Assembly: GCA_963750495.1 (NCBI GenBank)
Contig: CAVVQV010000004.1
Span: forward strand, 1,178,001-1,242,000
Length of the DNA stretch: 64,000 nucleotides
Source of the DNA: JANLYC01 sp963750495
GTDB lineage: Bacteria; Actinomycetota; Actinomycetes; Propionibacteriales; Nocardioidaceae
Direction of reading: 5' to 3'
The notes under the pieces are model-generated. The model was not told the origin of the DNA, made no database searches, and worked only from the letters and a program-made list of their open reading frames with translations. Of the stretch, positions 24,316 to 33,690 are shown one piece after another. Positions within the stretch are counted from its first letter, which is position 1, and every line of letters starts with the position of its first letter. A program made the translations under genes and the position numbers.

Positions 24316-26336
24316 TATCTGGCCATGGCCCGCTTTCCACCCGGACCTTGACGAGCAGCGCCGTAGGTCGTGATGCGGTCGAGCATGATGCCGACCAGGA
24401 CGATGGCGACGCCTGCCGCGAGACCCCGTCCGATGTAGTTGGCCTGGCGGAAGCCGGTCACCACGTCGAAGCCGAGGGCCCCCGCTCCCACGAGGCCACC
24501 GATCACGACCATCGACAGCACGTAGAGCAGGCCCTGGTTCGCCGCCAACAACAGCGAACCCCGCGCCATCGGGAGCTGCACCTTCGTGATCATCTGGAAA
24601 GGACTCGTGCCCGCCGACTCCGCGGCCTCGATGGTGGTCGGCGAGACATTCTTGATGCCGTCCGCCACCAGCTTGACCGCTACCGGCGACGCATAGATGA
24701 TGCCGGCCGCGATCGCAGTGAACCGGTTCGACCCGAACATGATCAGGATCGGCACCAGGTAGACGAACGCGGGTAGTGTCTGCCCGGCGTCCAAGACAGG
24801 TCGGATGATGCGGTCAGCTGTCGTGCTTCGGCCGATCCAAACCCCCACGACCACAGCCAGCACCATCACGACCGCAGTGGCTACCAGCACCGAAGTCAAC
24901 GTCACCATCGCGTTGTGCCACAGGTCCATGTAGTAGATGCCACCCAGACAGATCACGGCGGCCGCGAGCGCTCGCTCCCTGCCGATGAGGTAGGCGATCA
25001 CACAAATTGCGGTCGCCGTGACGTACCAGGGCGAGTTGGCAATGAGGTCCTGCATCGGGTTCAGGAACCACACGGTGAACTTGTCCTGGACCTGCCCCGT
25101 GTATTTCGAGGGGTCTCCCGTCAACCAGGTCGCAAAGCTGTCAACCCGCTCCCGGATCGGAGTGCCGAGGTCCCAGGACTCCGGGAACTGGTTGTAGTCC
25201 AGTCGAGTGTTCGACAGCCAGATCGCCACCAGGGTGAGCACACCGCCGCCGGCGAGGATCAGCCGCCGCTGCTTCTTCTTGGCACCACCGGCCCTGGCAG
25301 CCGTCTCTGCCCTCATGCTCGCCGCGGTGGTCGTCCGGTCCAGCATGATCGCCATGATCACGATGCACATGCCCGAGACGAACGAGGAGCCGAGCTGGCC
25401 ACGGATGATGCCCTGCAAGACGTCGGCCCCCAGCCCTGGCCCGTCGACATATGCCGCGATGATGACCATCGCCAGCGCTGCCATCATCGTCTGGTTGATC
25501 CCCACGATGATCGTGCGCTTGGCCATCGGGAGCTCGACGTCCTTGAGCCGTTGCCAGCGCGACTGGCCGAGCGAGGTGGTCGCTTCCAGGGTGGTCGCCG
25601 GTACGTTTCGGATGGCGAACGCCGTGACTCTGATCACCGGTGGCAGGGCATACACCAGCGTCACGACCGTCGCGGCGGCTGCCCCGATGCCGAACAAGAT
25701 GACGATGGGCAACAGGTAGACGAACGACGGCATGGTCTGCATGACGTCGAGCACCGGGGTGACGATCGCGGTGACGACCTTGTTGTGACCCATCCACACC
25801 CCGAGGGGGATGCCTACAGCGATCGCGCAGATCACGGCGACGAAGACGACGATCAGGGTGTCGATCGAGGACTCCCAGAACCCGAGGGCCCCGAACGCCA
25901 GAAACGACAACGTCACCAGGATGACGCTGTACCCGCCCGCCACCGCATAGCTGACCCACATGGCCATCGCGAGGATGCCGAGCCAACCGATCTGCGGCAC
26001 CGTGCGAGGGGCCTTGCCGATGGTGAATTGTTGCTGCAGCCAGAGAATCACTGAGTTGAATGCGTCTCCAAGCTGGCCGATCGCGTTGATGAAGACGTTG
26101 GAGTTGGAGCTCGACGCGGCGTCGACCCAGTCAGTTCGTGCTTTGAACCAGTCATGGACGCCGGTGAGCGTCGAGTTCGAGATCGAGAGCGTGTCCTGCC
26201 CCTTCGTGAAGGACCAGACGATGACCCACAAGGTCACGACGGCGACCAACAGCCACGCCGTCGAGTGCCGTCGCAGCGAGGCCACCAGGCTCGAGTCGAA
26301 GACGGCGTCCTTCGCAGCAGTGGCGGACGAGCTCAT
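24315..26336 (-). CDS. proW: glycine betaine ABC transporter permease, two fused permease domains
   Basis: 673 residues, about twice a normal ProW. Two complete binding-protein-dependent permease domains are present. The first (about residues 150-345) has the EAA loop ATTLEATTSLGQSRWQRLKDVELPMAKRTIIVG; the second (about 470-665) has SPTTIEAAESAGTSPFQMITKVQLPMARGSLLLA. Each carries the QTMPSFVYLLPI / QTLPAFVYLVPI strand typical of OpuAB/ProW. The two halves would form the translocation pore in one chain. It overlaps proV by ATGA. Confidence 0.92.
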   Translation of the reverse strand: MSSSATAAKDAVFDSSLVASLRRHSTAWLLVAVVTLWVIVWSFTKGQDTLSISNSTLTGVHDWFKARTDWVDAASSSNSNVFINAIGQLGDAFNSVILWLQQQFTIGKAPRTVPQIGWLGILAMAMWVSYAVAGGYSVILVTLSFLAFGALGFWESSIDTLIVVFVAVICAIAVGIPLGVWMGHNKVVTAIVTPVLDVMQTMPSFVYLLPIVILFGIGAAAATVVTLVYALPPVIRVTAFAIRNVPATTLEATTSLGQSRWQRLKDVELPMAKRTIIVGINQTMMAALAMVIIAAYVDGPGLGADVLQGIIRGQLGSSFVSGMCIVIMAIMLDRTTTAASMRAETAARAGGAKKKQRRLILAGGGVLTLVAIWLSNTRLDYNQFPESWDLGTPIRERVDSFATWLTGDPSKYTGQVQDKFTVWFLNPMQDLIANSPWYVTATAICVIAYLIGRERALAAAVICLGGIYYMDLWHNAMVTLTSVLVATAVVMVLAVVVGVWIGRSTTADRIIRPVLDAGQTLPAFVYLVPILIMFGSNRFTAIAAGIIYASPVAVKLVADGIKNVSPTTIEAAESAGTSPFQMITKVQLPMARGSLLLAANQGLLYVLSMVVIGGLVGAGALGFDVVTGFRQANYIGRGLAAGVAIVLVGIMLDRITTYGAARQGPGGKRAMAR

Positions 26337-27400
26337 GCCGGCACGACCTCGACGGAGTCCTCCTCGGCCACGACCACGCGCAGGATGGCGTCGTCGTCGA
26401 CGATCCCCACGAGCTTGCCGTCATCGACGACCTGGACCGAGTGGTCGGAGGCCAGCGCCGCGCGAGCCGCCTGCCAAACGATGGTGTCGGGCGACATGAC
26501 CGGACCGTCGAGCTTGTCGTCGGGCCGGGGGTCGCGCATGACATATCTCAGCGTGAGCACGTGCGACTTGGGCACGTCGGACACAAAGTCCTTGACGTAG
26601 GCGTCGGCCGGGTGGGCCACGATCTCGGCCGGCGTACCCACCTGCACGACTGCGCCGTCGCGCATGATCAGGATGCGGTCGCCCAGCTTGATCGCCTCGG
26701 CGAGGTCGTGGGTGATGAACACCATCGTCTTCTGCAGGTCCTCCTGGAGCCGGATGACCTCGTCCTGCATGTCGCGTCGGATCAACGGGTCGAGCGCTGA
26801 GAACGGCTCGTCGAACAGCAGCAGCGTCGGGTCACTAGCGAGCGCGCGGGCGAGACCGACGCGCTGCTGCATGCCACCCGACAGCTGGTCGGGATACGAC
26901 GCCTCGTAACCCGAAAGCCCGACCAGGTCGACGATCTCCGAAGCCGTCTTGCGTCGCTCGACCTTCCCGACACCACGAATCTCGAGGCCGTAGGCGACGT
27001 TGTCGATCACCGGTCGGTGCGGAAGCAGACCGAAGTGCTGGAACACCATGGACACATAGTTGCGGCGCAGGTCGCGGAGCTTGGTCTCCGAAGCGCTGGT
27101 GATGTCCTGACCGGCGATGGAGACGTTGCCCGCTGTCGGCTCGATGAGCCGTGTCAGGCACCGCACCAAGGTGGACTTGCCGGATCCGGACAGGCCCATG
27201 ACGACGAAGACCTCGCCGGGTGCCACCTCGAAGGAGATGTCCTTGACCGCCGCGGTGCAGCCCGTCTTCTCGAGCAGCTCGGGGCGCGGAAGGTCCGCCT
27301 CGGGAGTACCGATGATCTGGTCGGCCTTGGGTCCGAAGATCTTCCAGAGGTCGTCGACGACGAGCGTCGGCTCGCCGGAGTCGGATGACTTGTTGGTCAT
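26333..27400 (-). CDS. proV: glycine betaine ABC transporter ATP-binding protein
   Basis: 355 residues. Intact Walker A GLSGSGKST, signature LSGGMQQRVGLARALASD and Walker B LLLFDEPFSALDPLIRRDMQDE are followed by the ProV-specific FITHDLAEAIKLGDRILIMRDG. The C-terminal region from about residue 290 (DTIVWQAARAALASDHSVQVVDDGKLVGIVDDDAILR) is a CBS-like domain that senses ionic strength in OpuA-type transporters. It drives betaine uptake with the fused permease. ATGA overlaps link it to betA upstream and proW downstream. Confidence 0.94.
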   Translation of the reverse strand: MTNKSSDSGEPTLVVDDLWKIFGPKADQIIGTPEADLPRPELLEKTGCTAAVKDISFEVAPGEVFVVMGLSGSGKSTLVRCLTRLIEPTAGNVSIAGQDITSASETKLRDLRRNYVSMVFQHFGLLPHRPVIDNVAYGLEIRGVGKVERRKTASEIVDLVGLSGYEASYPDQLSGGMQQRVGLARALASDPTLLLFDEPFSALDPLIRRDMQDEVIRLQEDLQKTMVFITHDLAEAIKLGDRILIMRDGAVVQVGTPAEIVAHPADAYVKDFVSDVPKSHVLTLRYVMRDPRPDDKLDGPVMSPDTIVWQAARAALASDHSVQVVDDGKLVGIVDDDAILRVVVAEEDSVEVVPA

Positions 27401-29112
27401 GACGTGGGATCACTTCCTTGTCCGACCCGAGACGTCGGTGGGTAGAGCGGCATGTTGTCGCGGTAGCGGTAGTACGGGACGTCCTCCGCGGGCAGAGGAG
27501 TGTTTCCGAGGATCAGATCGGCAGCCTTCTCGGCGAGCATCATCACCGGCGCGTAGATGTTGCCGTTGGTGACGTAGGGCATGACCGACGCATCGACGAC
27601 ACGAAGACCGTCGACGCCGTGGACCCGCATCGTGAGTGGGTCGACCACGGACATCTCATCGATGCCCATCTTGGCACTGCAGGACGGGTGGAGGGCGGTC
27701 TCGGCATCATTGGCCACCCATTCGAGGATCTCCTCGTCGGTCTCGACTCCCGGTCCCGGTGACAGCTCGCCGTCGTTGTACGGCGCGAAGGCCGGTTGGT
27801 TGAGGATGTCCCGAGCGACGCGGATGGCCTCGACCCACTCCTTGCGGTCCGTCGCGGTGGACAGGTAGTTGAACAGCAGCGCCGGGTGCTTCTTCGGGTC
27901 CTTGGACGTGATCTTGACCGTGCCACGGGTGTCGGCGTACATGGGGCCGATGTGCACCTGGTAGCCGTGGCCCTTGGTGGGCGAGGTTCCGTCGTACCGG
28001 ATGGCGACCGGCAGGAAGTGGAACATCAGGTTCGGGTAGTCGACGTCGTCGTTGCTGCGGGCGAAGCCCCCGCCCTCGAAGTGGTTGGTGGCGCCGAGCC
28101 CCTTGCGGAAGAAGAGCCAGTCGAAACCGATCTTGGGCCGGTTCCGCCAGCGCAGGCCAGGTGCAATCGAGACGGGCTGCTTCGACGCGTACTGAATGTA
28201 GACCTCGAGGTGGTCTTGCAGGTTCTCGCCAACCCCGCGCGAGTCGTGGATGAGGTCGATGTCGAGGGCACGCAGCTCGTCCGCGTTGCCGACACCGGAC
28301 AGCTGCAGCAGCTGTGGGGAGTTGATCGCGCCGCCGCACAGGATCACTTCGGCACCGCGGGCCCGACGCTGGATGCGACCAGCGCGGAGGTAGTCGACGC
28401 CTACTGCACGCTTGCCCTCGAACACGACCTTGGTGGTGAACGCCATCGTCTCGACCGTGAGGTTGGGCCGCCTGATCACCGGGTGCAGGTAGGCGCGGGC
28501 GGCGGAGAGCCGACGTCCCCGGTGGACGTTGCGGTCGAACCGCGCGAAGCCCTCCTGCCGGTACCCGTTGACGTCGTCGGTGAGCGGGTAGCCTGCCTGC
28601 TGTGCAGCCTCGAAGAAGGCCGCGAACAGCGGGTTCTTCGCGGGCCCTCGCTCGAGCACGAGCGGCCCATCACCGCCACGCCACTGGTCGGCGCCCGCGA
28701 GACACGTCTCCATCCGCTTGAAGTACGGCAGGCAGTGGAGGAAGTCCCAGGACTCCATGCCGGGATCGGCTCCCCAGCGCTCGTAGTCCATCGGGTTGCC
28801 GCGCTGGAAGATCATCCCGTTGATGCTGCTGGAACCACCGAGGATCTTGCCGCGGGCATGGAAGATGCGCCGGCCGTTCATGAACGGCTCGGGCACTGTC
28901 CGGTACTTCCAGTCGTACAAGCGGTTGCCGATCGGGATGGGCAGCGCCGCCGGCATGTGGATGAACGGGTCGATCCGGTAGTCGCTGCGGCCGGCCTCGA
29001 GCACGAGGACGCTGTTGCCGGGGTCGGCGCTGAGCCGGTTGGCCAGGGCGCAGCCCGCCGAGCCGCCGCCGACGATGATGTAGTCCCAGTGCTGCTGGGC
29101 GGACCCGGCCAT
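27397..29112 (-). CDS. betA: GMC oxidoreductase, choline dehydrogenase
   Basis: 571 residues from ATG 29112, which shares one base with the betB stop (TGATG). The FAD motif YIIVGGGSAGCALANRLSADPGNSVLVLEAG, the GMC signature ARGKILGGSSSINGMIFQRGNPMDYERW, the second signature GGAINSPQLLQLSGVG and the catalytic C-terminal histidine region ALHPSCSAKMG are intact. Similarity in length and motifs to BetA plus coupling with betB and a betaine transporter support choline to betaine aldehyde oxidation. Another alcohol substrate is possible, since GMC enzymes are broad. Confidence 0.92.
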   Translation of the reverse strand: MAGSAQQHWDYIIVGGGSAGCALANRLSADPGNSVLVLEAGRSDYRIDPFIHMPAALPIPIGNRLYDWKYRTVPEPFMNGRRIFHARGKILGGSSSINGMIFQRGNPMDYERWGADPGMESWDFLHCLPYFKRMETCLAGADQWRGGDGPLVLERGPAKNPLFAAFFEAAQQAGYPLTDDVNGYRQEGFARFDRNVHRGRRLSAARAYLHPVIRRPNLTVETMAFTTKVVFEGKRAVGVDYLRAGRIQRRARGAEVILCGGAINSPQLLQLSGVGNADELRALDIDLIHDSRGVGENLQDHLEVYIQYASKQPVSIAPGLRWRNRPKIGFDWLFFRKGLGATNHFEGGGFARSNDDVDYPNLMFHFLPVAIRYDGTSPTKGHGYQVHIGPMYADTRGTVKITSKDPKKHPALLFNYLSTATDRKEWVEAIRVARDILNQPAFAPYNDGELSPGPGVETDEEILEWVANDAETALHPSCSAKMGIDEMSVVDPLTMRVHGVDGLRVVDASVMPYVTNGNIYAPVMMLAEKAADLILGNTPLPAEDVPYYRYRDNMPLYPPTSRVGQGSDPTS

Positions 29113-30581
29113 CAGCTGCCGCCGAACCAGTGCTGCACCTCGGGCTTCACGTTGTGCCAGATGTGCTTGGTCTCGCGATACTCGTCGAGCCCGGCCGCTC
29201 CGAGCTCGCGACCGGTGCCGGACTGCTTGTAGCCGCCCCATTCGGCCTGGGGTACGTACGGGTGGTAGTCGTTGATCCAGACCGTGCCCATGCGTAGCCG
29301 GGCGGCGACTCGCTCGGCCCGGCCGGCGTTCTCGGTCCAGACCGCACCGGCGAGGCCGTAGATGCTGTCGTTGGCGATCCGGACCGCGTCGTCCTCGTCG
29401 GCGAACGTCTCGATGGTCAGCACCGGGCCGAACGACTCGTCGTGCACGGCGTCGATGCCACTGCAGTCGTCGAGGACCGTGGGCAGGTAGTAGTAACCGT
29501 CGGCCAGCGCCGGGTCGTCGGGGCGACTCCCCCCGCAGCGCAGGGTGGCGCCCTGGTCGAGCGCGTGAGCGACGTACGCCTCGACCTTGTCGCGGTGGGC
29601 CGCCGACACGAGCGGGCCCGTCTCCGCCTTGGGGTCGAACGGTCCGCCGAGGCGGATGCGCTGCGCACGCTCGACGAGCTCGTCGACGAAGTCGTCCTTG
29701 ATGGTGTCCTGGATGATCAGCCGGGCACCGGCCGAACAGACCTGCCCGGAGTGCAGGAAGACCGCCGTGAGGGCCATGTCGAGCGCGACGTCGCGGTCGG
29801 CGTCGGCGAAGACGATGTTGGGGTTCTTGCCCCCGAGCTCGAGCGCGACCTTCTTGACCGTGGGCGCGGCGTTGGCCATCAGGATCCGCCCGGTCTCGAG
29901 GCCACCGGTGAACGAGACGAGGTCGACATCGAAGTGCGTGGACAGCGGTGCGCCCGCGTCGGGCCCGGCACCGAGAATGAGGTTCGCCACTCCGGCCGGG
30001 AGGCCGGCCTGGTGGAGGTAGTGCATGAGCAGGATGGCCGTCGACGGCGTCAGCTCGCTCGGCTTGAGCACGAACGTGTTGCCGGCCGCGAGGGCAGGAG
30101 CAACCTTCCACGAGGTCTGCAGCAGCGGGTAGTTCCAGGGCGTGATCAGCGCGCAGACGCCGATGGGCTCGTGGACGACCCGGCTGCGCACGTCGGGCTG
30201 CCCGGTGTCGACCACGTGGCCGGCGTCCTCGGCGGCGGTGTTGGCGTAGTAGCGGAACACCGACACGATGTCGTCGACGTCGTACTCGCTCTCGATATAG
30301 CGTTTGCCGGTATCGAGAGACTCCGCTCGTGCCACGTCGGCCTTGTTGGCGACGAGCAGGTCGGCGACCCGGTGGAGCAGTCCGCTACGGTCGTGCACCG
30401 ACGTGCTGCTCCACACACCCGAGTCGAAGGCTTCCCGGGCGGCCGCGATAGCGTCCAGGGTGTCCTCGGGGCCGGCCTCGTCGACAGTGACCACGTGCTT
30501 GCCGTCAGCCGGACAGCGTATGTCGCGCTCGCGACCCCCGCGCGCAGAGCGCCATTCCCCCGCGATGTAAAGATCGGGCAC
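29112..30581 (-). CDS. betB: betaine-aldehyde dehydrogenase
   Basis: 489 residues. Standard ALDH motifs: ITPWNYPLLQTSWKVAPALAAGN, VALELGGKNPNIVFADAD with catalytic Glu248, HSGQVCSAGARL with catalytic Cys282, and the C-terminal PQAEWGGYKQSGTGRELG. It oxidises betaine aldehyde to glycine betaine with NAD(P). First gene of the betB-betA-proV-proW-proX operon, preceded by the GTTGC/GCAAC dyads and, upstream on the same strand, by an IclR-type regulator gene. Confidence 0.93.
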   Translation of the reverse strand: MPDLYIAGEWRSARGGRERDIRCPADGKHVVTVDEAGPEDTLDAIAAAREAFDSGVWSSTSVHDRSGLLHRVADLLVANKADVARAESLDTGKRYIESEYDVDDIVSVFRYYANTAAEDAGHVVDTGQPDVRSRVVHEPIGVCALITPWNYPLLQTSWKVAPALAAGNTFVLKPSELTPSTAILLMHYLHQAGLPAGVANLILGAGPDAGAPLSTHFDVDLVSFTGGLETGRILMANAAPTVKKVALELGGKNPNIVFADADRDVALDMALTAVFLHSGQVCSAGARLIIQDTIKDDFVDELVERAQRIRLGGPFDPKAETGPLVSAAHRDKVEAYVAHALDQGATLRCGGSRPDDPALADGYYYLPTVLDDCSGIDAVHDESFGPVLTIETFADEDDAVRIANDSIYGLAGAVWTENAGRAERVAARLRMGTVWINDYHPYVPQAEWGGYKQSGTGRELGAAGLDEYRETKHIWHNVKPEVQHWFGGS

Positions 30582-30608
30582 ATCGCCTCCGAACTGAGAT
30601 CAGTCGAT

Positions 30609-30646
30609 TGTTGCGAATTGAGCAACACGTACTGTTCTACGCAACA
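30609..30646. promoter_or_regulatory. GTTGC/GCAAC dyads before betB, probable operator
   Basis: TGTTGC at 30609-30614 and GCAACA at 30622-30627 form a 6-bp inverted repeat with a 7-base spacer, 28 bases upstream of the betB start codon. A second, weaker dyad TGTT-N6-AACA at 30633-30646 is about two helical turns away. The first has the same GTTGC-N7-GCAAC geometry as the site before the dehydrogenase-etf operon. Confidence 0.6.
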
Positions 30647-30760
30647 AACTTAAACAGCGGTACAGGTAACCCGTCAAGATGCGTTGGCGAGGTCGTTACT
30701 TTGTCGACGTCCGGATGTCGCACAAGCCGGGCTTTTCGACCGCCGGGGACCCCGGTGATC

Positions 30761-31627
30761 TCATCCGCGCCACCCCAGTCGCTGCGAGACCTCGTCCGCC
30801 GCCGCCACCACAGCCTCGGCCATCTGCGGCACCCGGCGCGCGTCGAGGCGGAAGGTGGGCCCGGAGATGCTCATCGAGGCCACCGGCTCGCCGTGAGTGT
30901 TGCGGATCGGCGCCGAGATGGCCGTCAGACCGATCTCGAGCTCATCGATGGCGATCGCATACCCCCGACGGCGTACCTCATCGAGCTCGCGGAGCAGCCC
31001 ATCGAACGTCGTGATCGTGTTGGCGGTGTAGGACTTCAGCGCGGGAACCTGGCGCCGGACCTCGGAGGGCTCGAGAGCACTGAGGAGGACCTTGCCGTTG
31101 GACGTCGCATGCAGGGGAATCCGCTGGCCAACCCAGTTGTGCGGCTGAAGCGCCGACGATCCGGCGACCTGATCCATGTAGAGCGCCGCACCGTCGGACA
31201 GGACGGCGAGGTTGACGGTCTCGCCGGTGCGCTGCGCCAGCTGGCGGGCCACGCCGCGGCTCTCCTGCACGAGGTCGAGTCGCGACGTGGTGGCGCCGGC
31301 GAGTCTGAGCACTCCGGTGCCGAGTCGGTACTTGCCGCGACCGGCGATCTGCTCCACCAGGTCGCGTCGCTCAAGGGCGGCGACGAGCCGGAAGGCAGTG
31401 GACTTGTGGACGCCCAGCTCGCGTGCGATCTCGGTGACACCGGCCTCACCTGTCCGGGCGAGGATCTCCAGGATGGAGACGGCCCGGTCGACCGACTGGA
31501 CAGTGCTGGCCACCACGGTCGCGGGTAGCTCGACCGCTGCGGGGTCGGCAGGATCGACGGGCGTCTCGGCGGGTTTGCCGTTGGCGGCTGCGAGCCCGGC
31601 CGCGAAACCGGTGGGCTTGTTGCTCAT
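30761..31627 (-). CDS. IclR family transcriptional regulator
   Basis: 288 residues from ATG 31627. After an Ala/Pro-rich leader the winged helix (SVDRAVSILEILARTGEAGVTEIARELGVHKSTAFRLVAALE) spans about residues 45-100, and the IclR effector domain (RGVARQLAQRTGETVNLAVLSDG... GYAIAIDELEIGLTAISAPI) fills the rest. It is upstream of betB on the same strand and divergent from purU with only 59 bases between, so it could act on both. A methylated amine or choline-type ligand is a reasonable inference. Confidence 0.9.
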   Translation of the reverse strand: MSNKPTGFAAGLAAANGKPAETPVDPADPAAVELPATVVASTVQSVDRAVSILEILARTGEAGVTEIARELGVHKSTAFRLVAALERRDLVEQIAGRGKYRLGTGVLRLAGATTSRLDLVQESRGVARQLAQRTGETVNLAVLSDGAALYMDQVAGSSALQPHNWVGQRIPLHATSNGKVLLSALEPSEVRRQVPALKSYTANTITTFDGLLRELDEVRRRGYAIAIDELEIGLTAISAPIRNTHGEPVASMSISGPTFRLDARRVPQMAEAVVAAADEVSQRLGWRG

Positions 31628-31686
31628 GACGAAACAGTAGTGCATAGACAGCGACAAAGGACAAGGCTCGGCGGCATACTGCTGCC

Positions 31687-32565
31687 ATGACATCGGCACC
31701 ACTCGCGGGCGGTCCAGGTGGCATCGTATTGCGCTTGCGCTGTCCGGATCGTCCCGGCATCGTGCACGCCGTCTCGGGCTTCCTGGTCGACCAGTCGGCG
31801 AACATCCTCCAGAGTCAGCAGTACGGCGACAGCGCGACCGGCCGCTTCTTCCTCCGCGTGCAGTTCGAGCTGCTGGGCACCTCGGCGACCGTGGACGATC
31901 TGCGCGAGCGGTTCGTTCCGGTCGCGGAGTCGTTCGGCATGACCTGGGAGATGTGGGATGCACTGGAGCCGTACAACACGCTGATCATGGTGTCTCGCTT
32001 CGGACACTGCCTCAACGACCTGTTGTTCCGATGGAGCACCGGGGCGCTGCAGATCAACATTCCGGCGATCGTGTCGAACCACCGGGACTTCGAGAGGCTG
32101 GCCGCGACGTACGACATCCCGTTCCATCACATCCCGGTGACGCCGGAGGCGAAGGCGGACGCCGAGAAGCAGCTGCTCAGCCTCGTCGATGAGCTCGACG
32201 TCCACCTGGTCGTGCTGGCCCGCTACATGCAGGTGCTGTCGGACCAGACCTGCCGGGCACTGAGCGGCAAGGCGATCAACATCCACCACTCGTTCCTGCC
32301 GAGCTTCAAGGGCGCGCGGCCGTACCACCAGGCGCACCAACGTGGCGTCAAGCTCATCGGTGCCACCGCCCACTACGTCACGTCCGACCTCGACGAAGGC
32401 CCCATCATCGAGCAGGACGTCGCCCGGGTCGACCACAACTTCACTGCAGAACAGTTGGTGACCGCCGGCCGCGACGTGGAGAGCTCCGTGCTGTCGCGGG
32501 CCGTGCGCTGGCACTCCGAGACTCGCGTCATGCTCAACGACACCAAAACCGTCGTCTTCCGCTGA
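31687..32565 (+). CDS. purU: formyltetrahydrofolate deformylase
   Basis: 292 residues from ATG 31687. An N-terminal ACT domain (IVLRLRCPDRPGIVHAVSGFLVDQSANILQSQQY) is followed by the formyltransferase-like hydrolase domain with VSNHRDFERLAATYDIPFHHIPVT, the catalytic INIHHSFLPSFKGARPYHQA and HYVTSDLDEGPIIEQDVARVDH. It hydrolyses 10-formyl-H4folate to formate and H4folate. Placed among N-methyl catabolism genes it most likely regenerates folate and disposes of C1 units as formate, rather than feeding purine synthesis. Confidence 0.94.
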   Translation: MTSAPLAGGPGGIVLRLRCPDRPGIVHAVSGFLVDQSANILQSQQYGDSATGRFFLRVQFELLGTSATVDDLRERFVPVAESFGMTWEMWDALEPYNTLIMVSRFGHCLNDLLFRWSTGALQINIPAIVSNHRDFERLAATYDIPFHHIPVTPEAKADAEKQLLSLVDELDVHLVVLARYMQVLSDQTCRALSGKAINIHHSFLPSFKGARPYHQAHQRGVKLIGATAHYVTSDLDEGPIIEQDVARVDHNFTAEQLVTAGRDVESSVLSRAVRWHSETRVMLNDTKTVVFR

Positions 32566-32570
32566 CCCTC

Positions 32571-32614
32571 TTCGTTGAACCGTGAGTTGTGGCTCCTTGA
32601 ACCGTGAGTTGTGG
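32571..32614. repeat. left 44-bp inverted repeat of the DUF559 cassette
   Basis: It consists of two direct copies of a 22-base unit opening TTGAACCGTGAGTTGTGG, preceded by TTCG. It is identical base for base to the reverse complement of 33691-33734. Confidence 0.9.
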
Positions 32615-32693
32615 CGCTTCGGCGCGGGTGCGTAGCCGCCTCGCCTGTGGACAACGCGCACGTACCCCGAGCGCGGCGCGGCAGAGTTTCGTG

Positions 32694-33665
32694 ATGGCGA
32701 CTTCTGCTCCCCTCACACTGCCAGCCGGGCCCTTCACACCCCGCATGGCCACGGATGCCGGCATCACGCGGGCACAGCTGCGTCACCTGCTCGCCCAGCG
32801 GGTGATCCGGCGCGTACTCCGCGGTGTGTACGTCGACAACCACGTCCCCGATACCGTTCCCACGCGCGCAGCCGCTGCGGCACTGGTGGTGTCGGCGTCC
32901 TGCGTCCTGTGTGATCGCACGGCGGCCTGGCTGCACGGTGTCGATGTCTTGGCGTTGGCCGAGCACGATGTGCTGCCGCGGCTCGAGACGTTCGTACTCC
33001 GCAGCAGTCCTCGGCTGCAACGCCGAGGGACTTACCCGGGCCAGCGCGACCTCGCAGACTCGGACGTGATGCGGATCGGTCCCGTCTGCGTCACTACTCC
33101 GCTGCGAACCGCGCTCGACCTCGGATGCGCCTTGCCACGGCGCGATGCACTGGCCGCGCTGGACATGTTCATGCGCGAGTTCGGATTTACCCGCGACGAC
33201 CTGCGCCGACAGGCCCATCGATACTTCCGCCGCCGCGGCGTACGGCAGCTGCGGAGCCTGATCGCCCTCGCGGATGACCGGGCCGAATCGCCTGGCGAAT
33301 CATGGACGCGCCTCGAGATCGTGGACGCCAACCTGCCGATGCCGGCACTGCAGGTGTCGATCACCCGCGACGGCCGAGAGCTGGTTCGGCTCGACCTCGC
33401 CTACTCCGGGCTCAAGATCTGCATCGAGTACGACGGCGAGGAGTTCCATGACTCAGCCGAGAGCAGAGCGGCTGACGCGCGTCGACGCCAGTGGCTCCGT
33501 GAGCACGGTTGGATCGTCATCGTCGTGACGAAGAACGACTTCACCTACGAGGCGGCGACCCGTTGGACCGAACAGCTGCGGCGCGCCATCGAGTCACGTC
33601 GCGTCACGGTGCGCCTTCGTCCCGGTCGGCGTCGTCCGCCCTCCACCGCCATCACCAGAGACTGA
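32694..33665 (+). CDS. AbiEi-like winged-helix + DUF559 (Vsr-like endonuclease fold) protein
   Basis: 323 residues from ATG 32694 (GTG 32691 is also possible). The N-terminal 60 residues (DAGITRAQLRHLLAQRVIRRVLRGVYV) match the winged-helix domain of AbiEi-type antitoxins. The middle (AAAALVVSASCVLCDRTAAWLHGVDVL, CVTTPLRTALDLGCALPRRDALAALD) is the usual conserved linker. The C-terminal DUF559 part (RLDLAYSGLKICIEYDGEEFHDSAESRAADARRRQWLREHGWIVIVVT) has the D...EYDG..H pattern of the PD-(D/E)XK/Vsr-like fold. No AbiEii toxin gene is adjacent, so a classical type IV toxin-antitoxin pair is unlikely. Such genes are abundant singletons in actinobacteria with unknown function. Confidence 0.85.
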   Translation: MATSAPLTLPAGPFTPRMATDAGITRAQLRHLLAQRVIRRVLRGVYVDNHVPDTVPTRAAAAALVVSASCVLCDRTAAWLHGVDVLALAEHDVLPRLETFVLRSSPRLQRRGTYPGQRDLADSDVMRIGPVCVTTPLRTALDLGCALPRRDALAALDMFMREFGFTRDDLRRQAHRYFRRRGVRQLRSLIALADDRAESPGESWTRLEIVDANLPMPALQVSITRDGRELVRLDLAYSGLKICIEYDGEEFHDSAESRAADARRRQWLREHGWIVIVVTKNDFTYEAATRWTEQLRRAIESRRVTVRLRPGRRRPPSTAITRD

Positions 33666-33690
33666 CAGCCAGAACTGACGGTTCAAGGAA

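Noticed and set aside
32694..33665. Classical AbiE type IV toxin-antitoxin pair
   Set aside because: Only the AbiEi-like winged helix is present, fused to DUF559; there is no AbiEii nucleotidyltransferase gene next to it, since the flanking genes are purU and an mttB-like gene.
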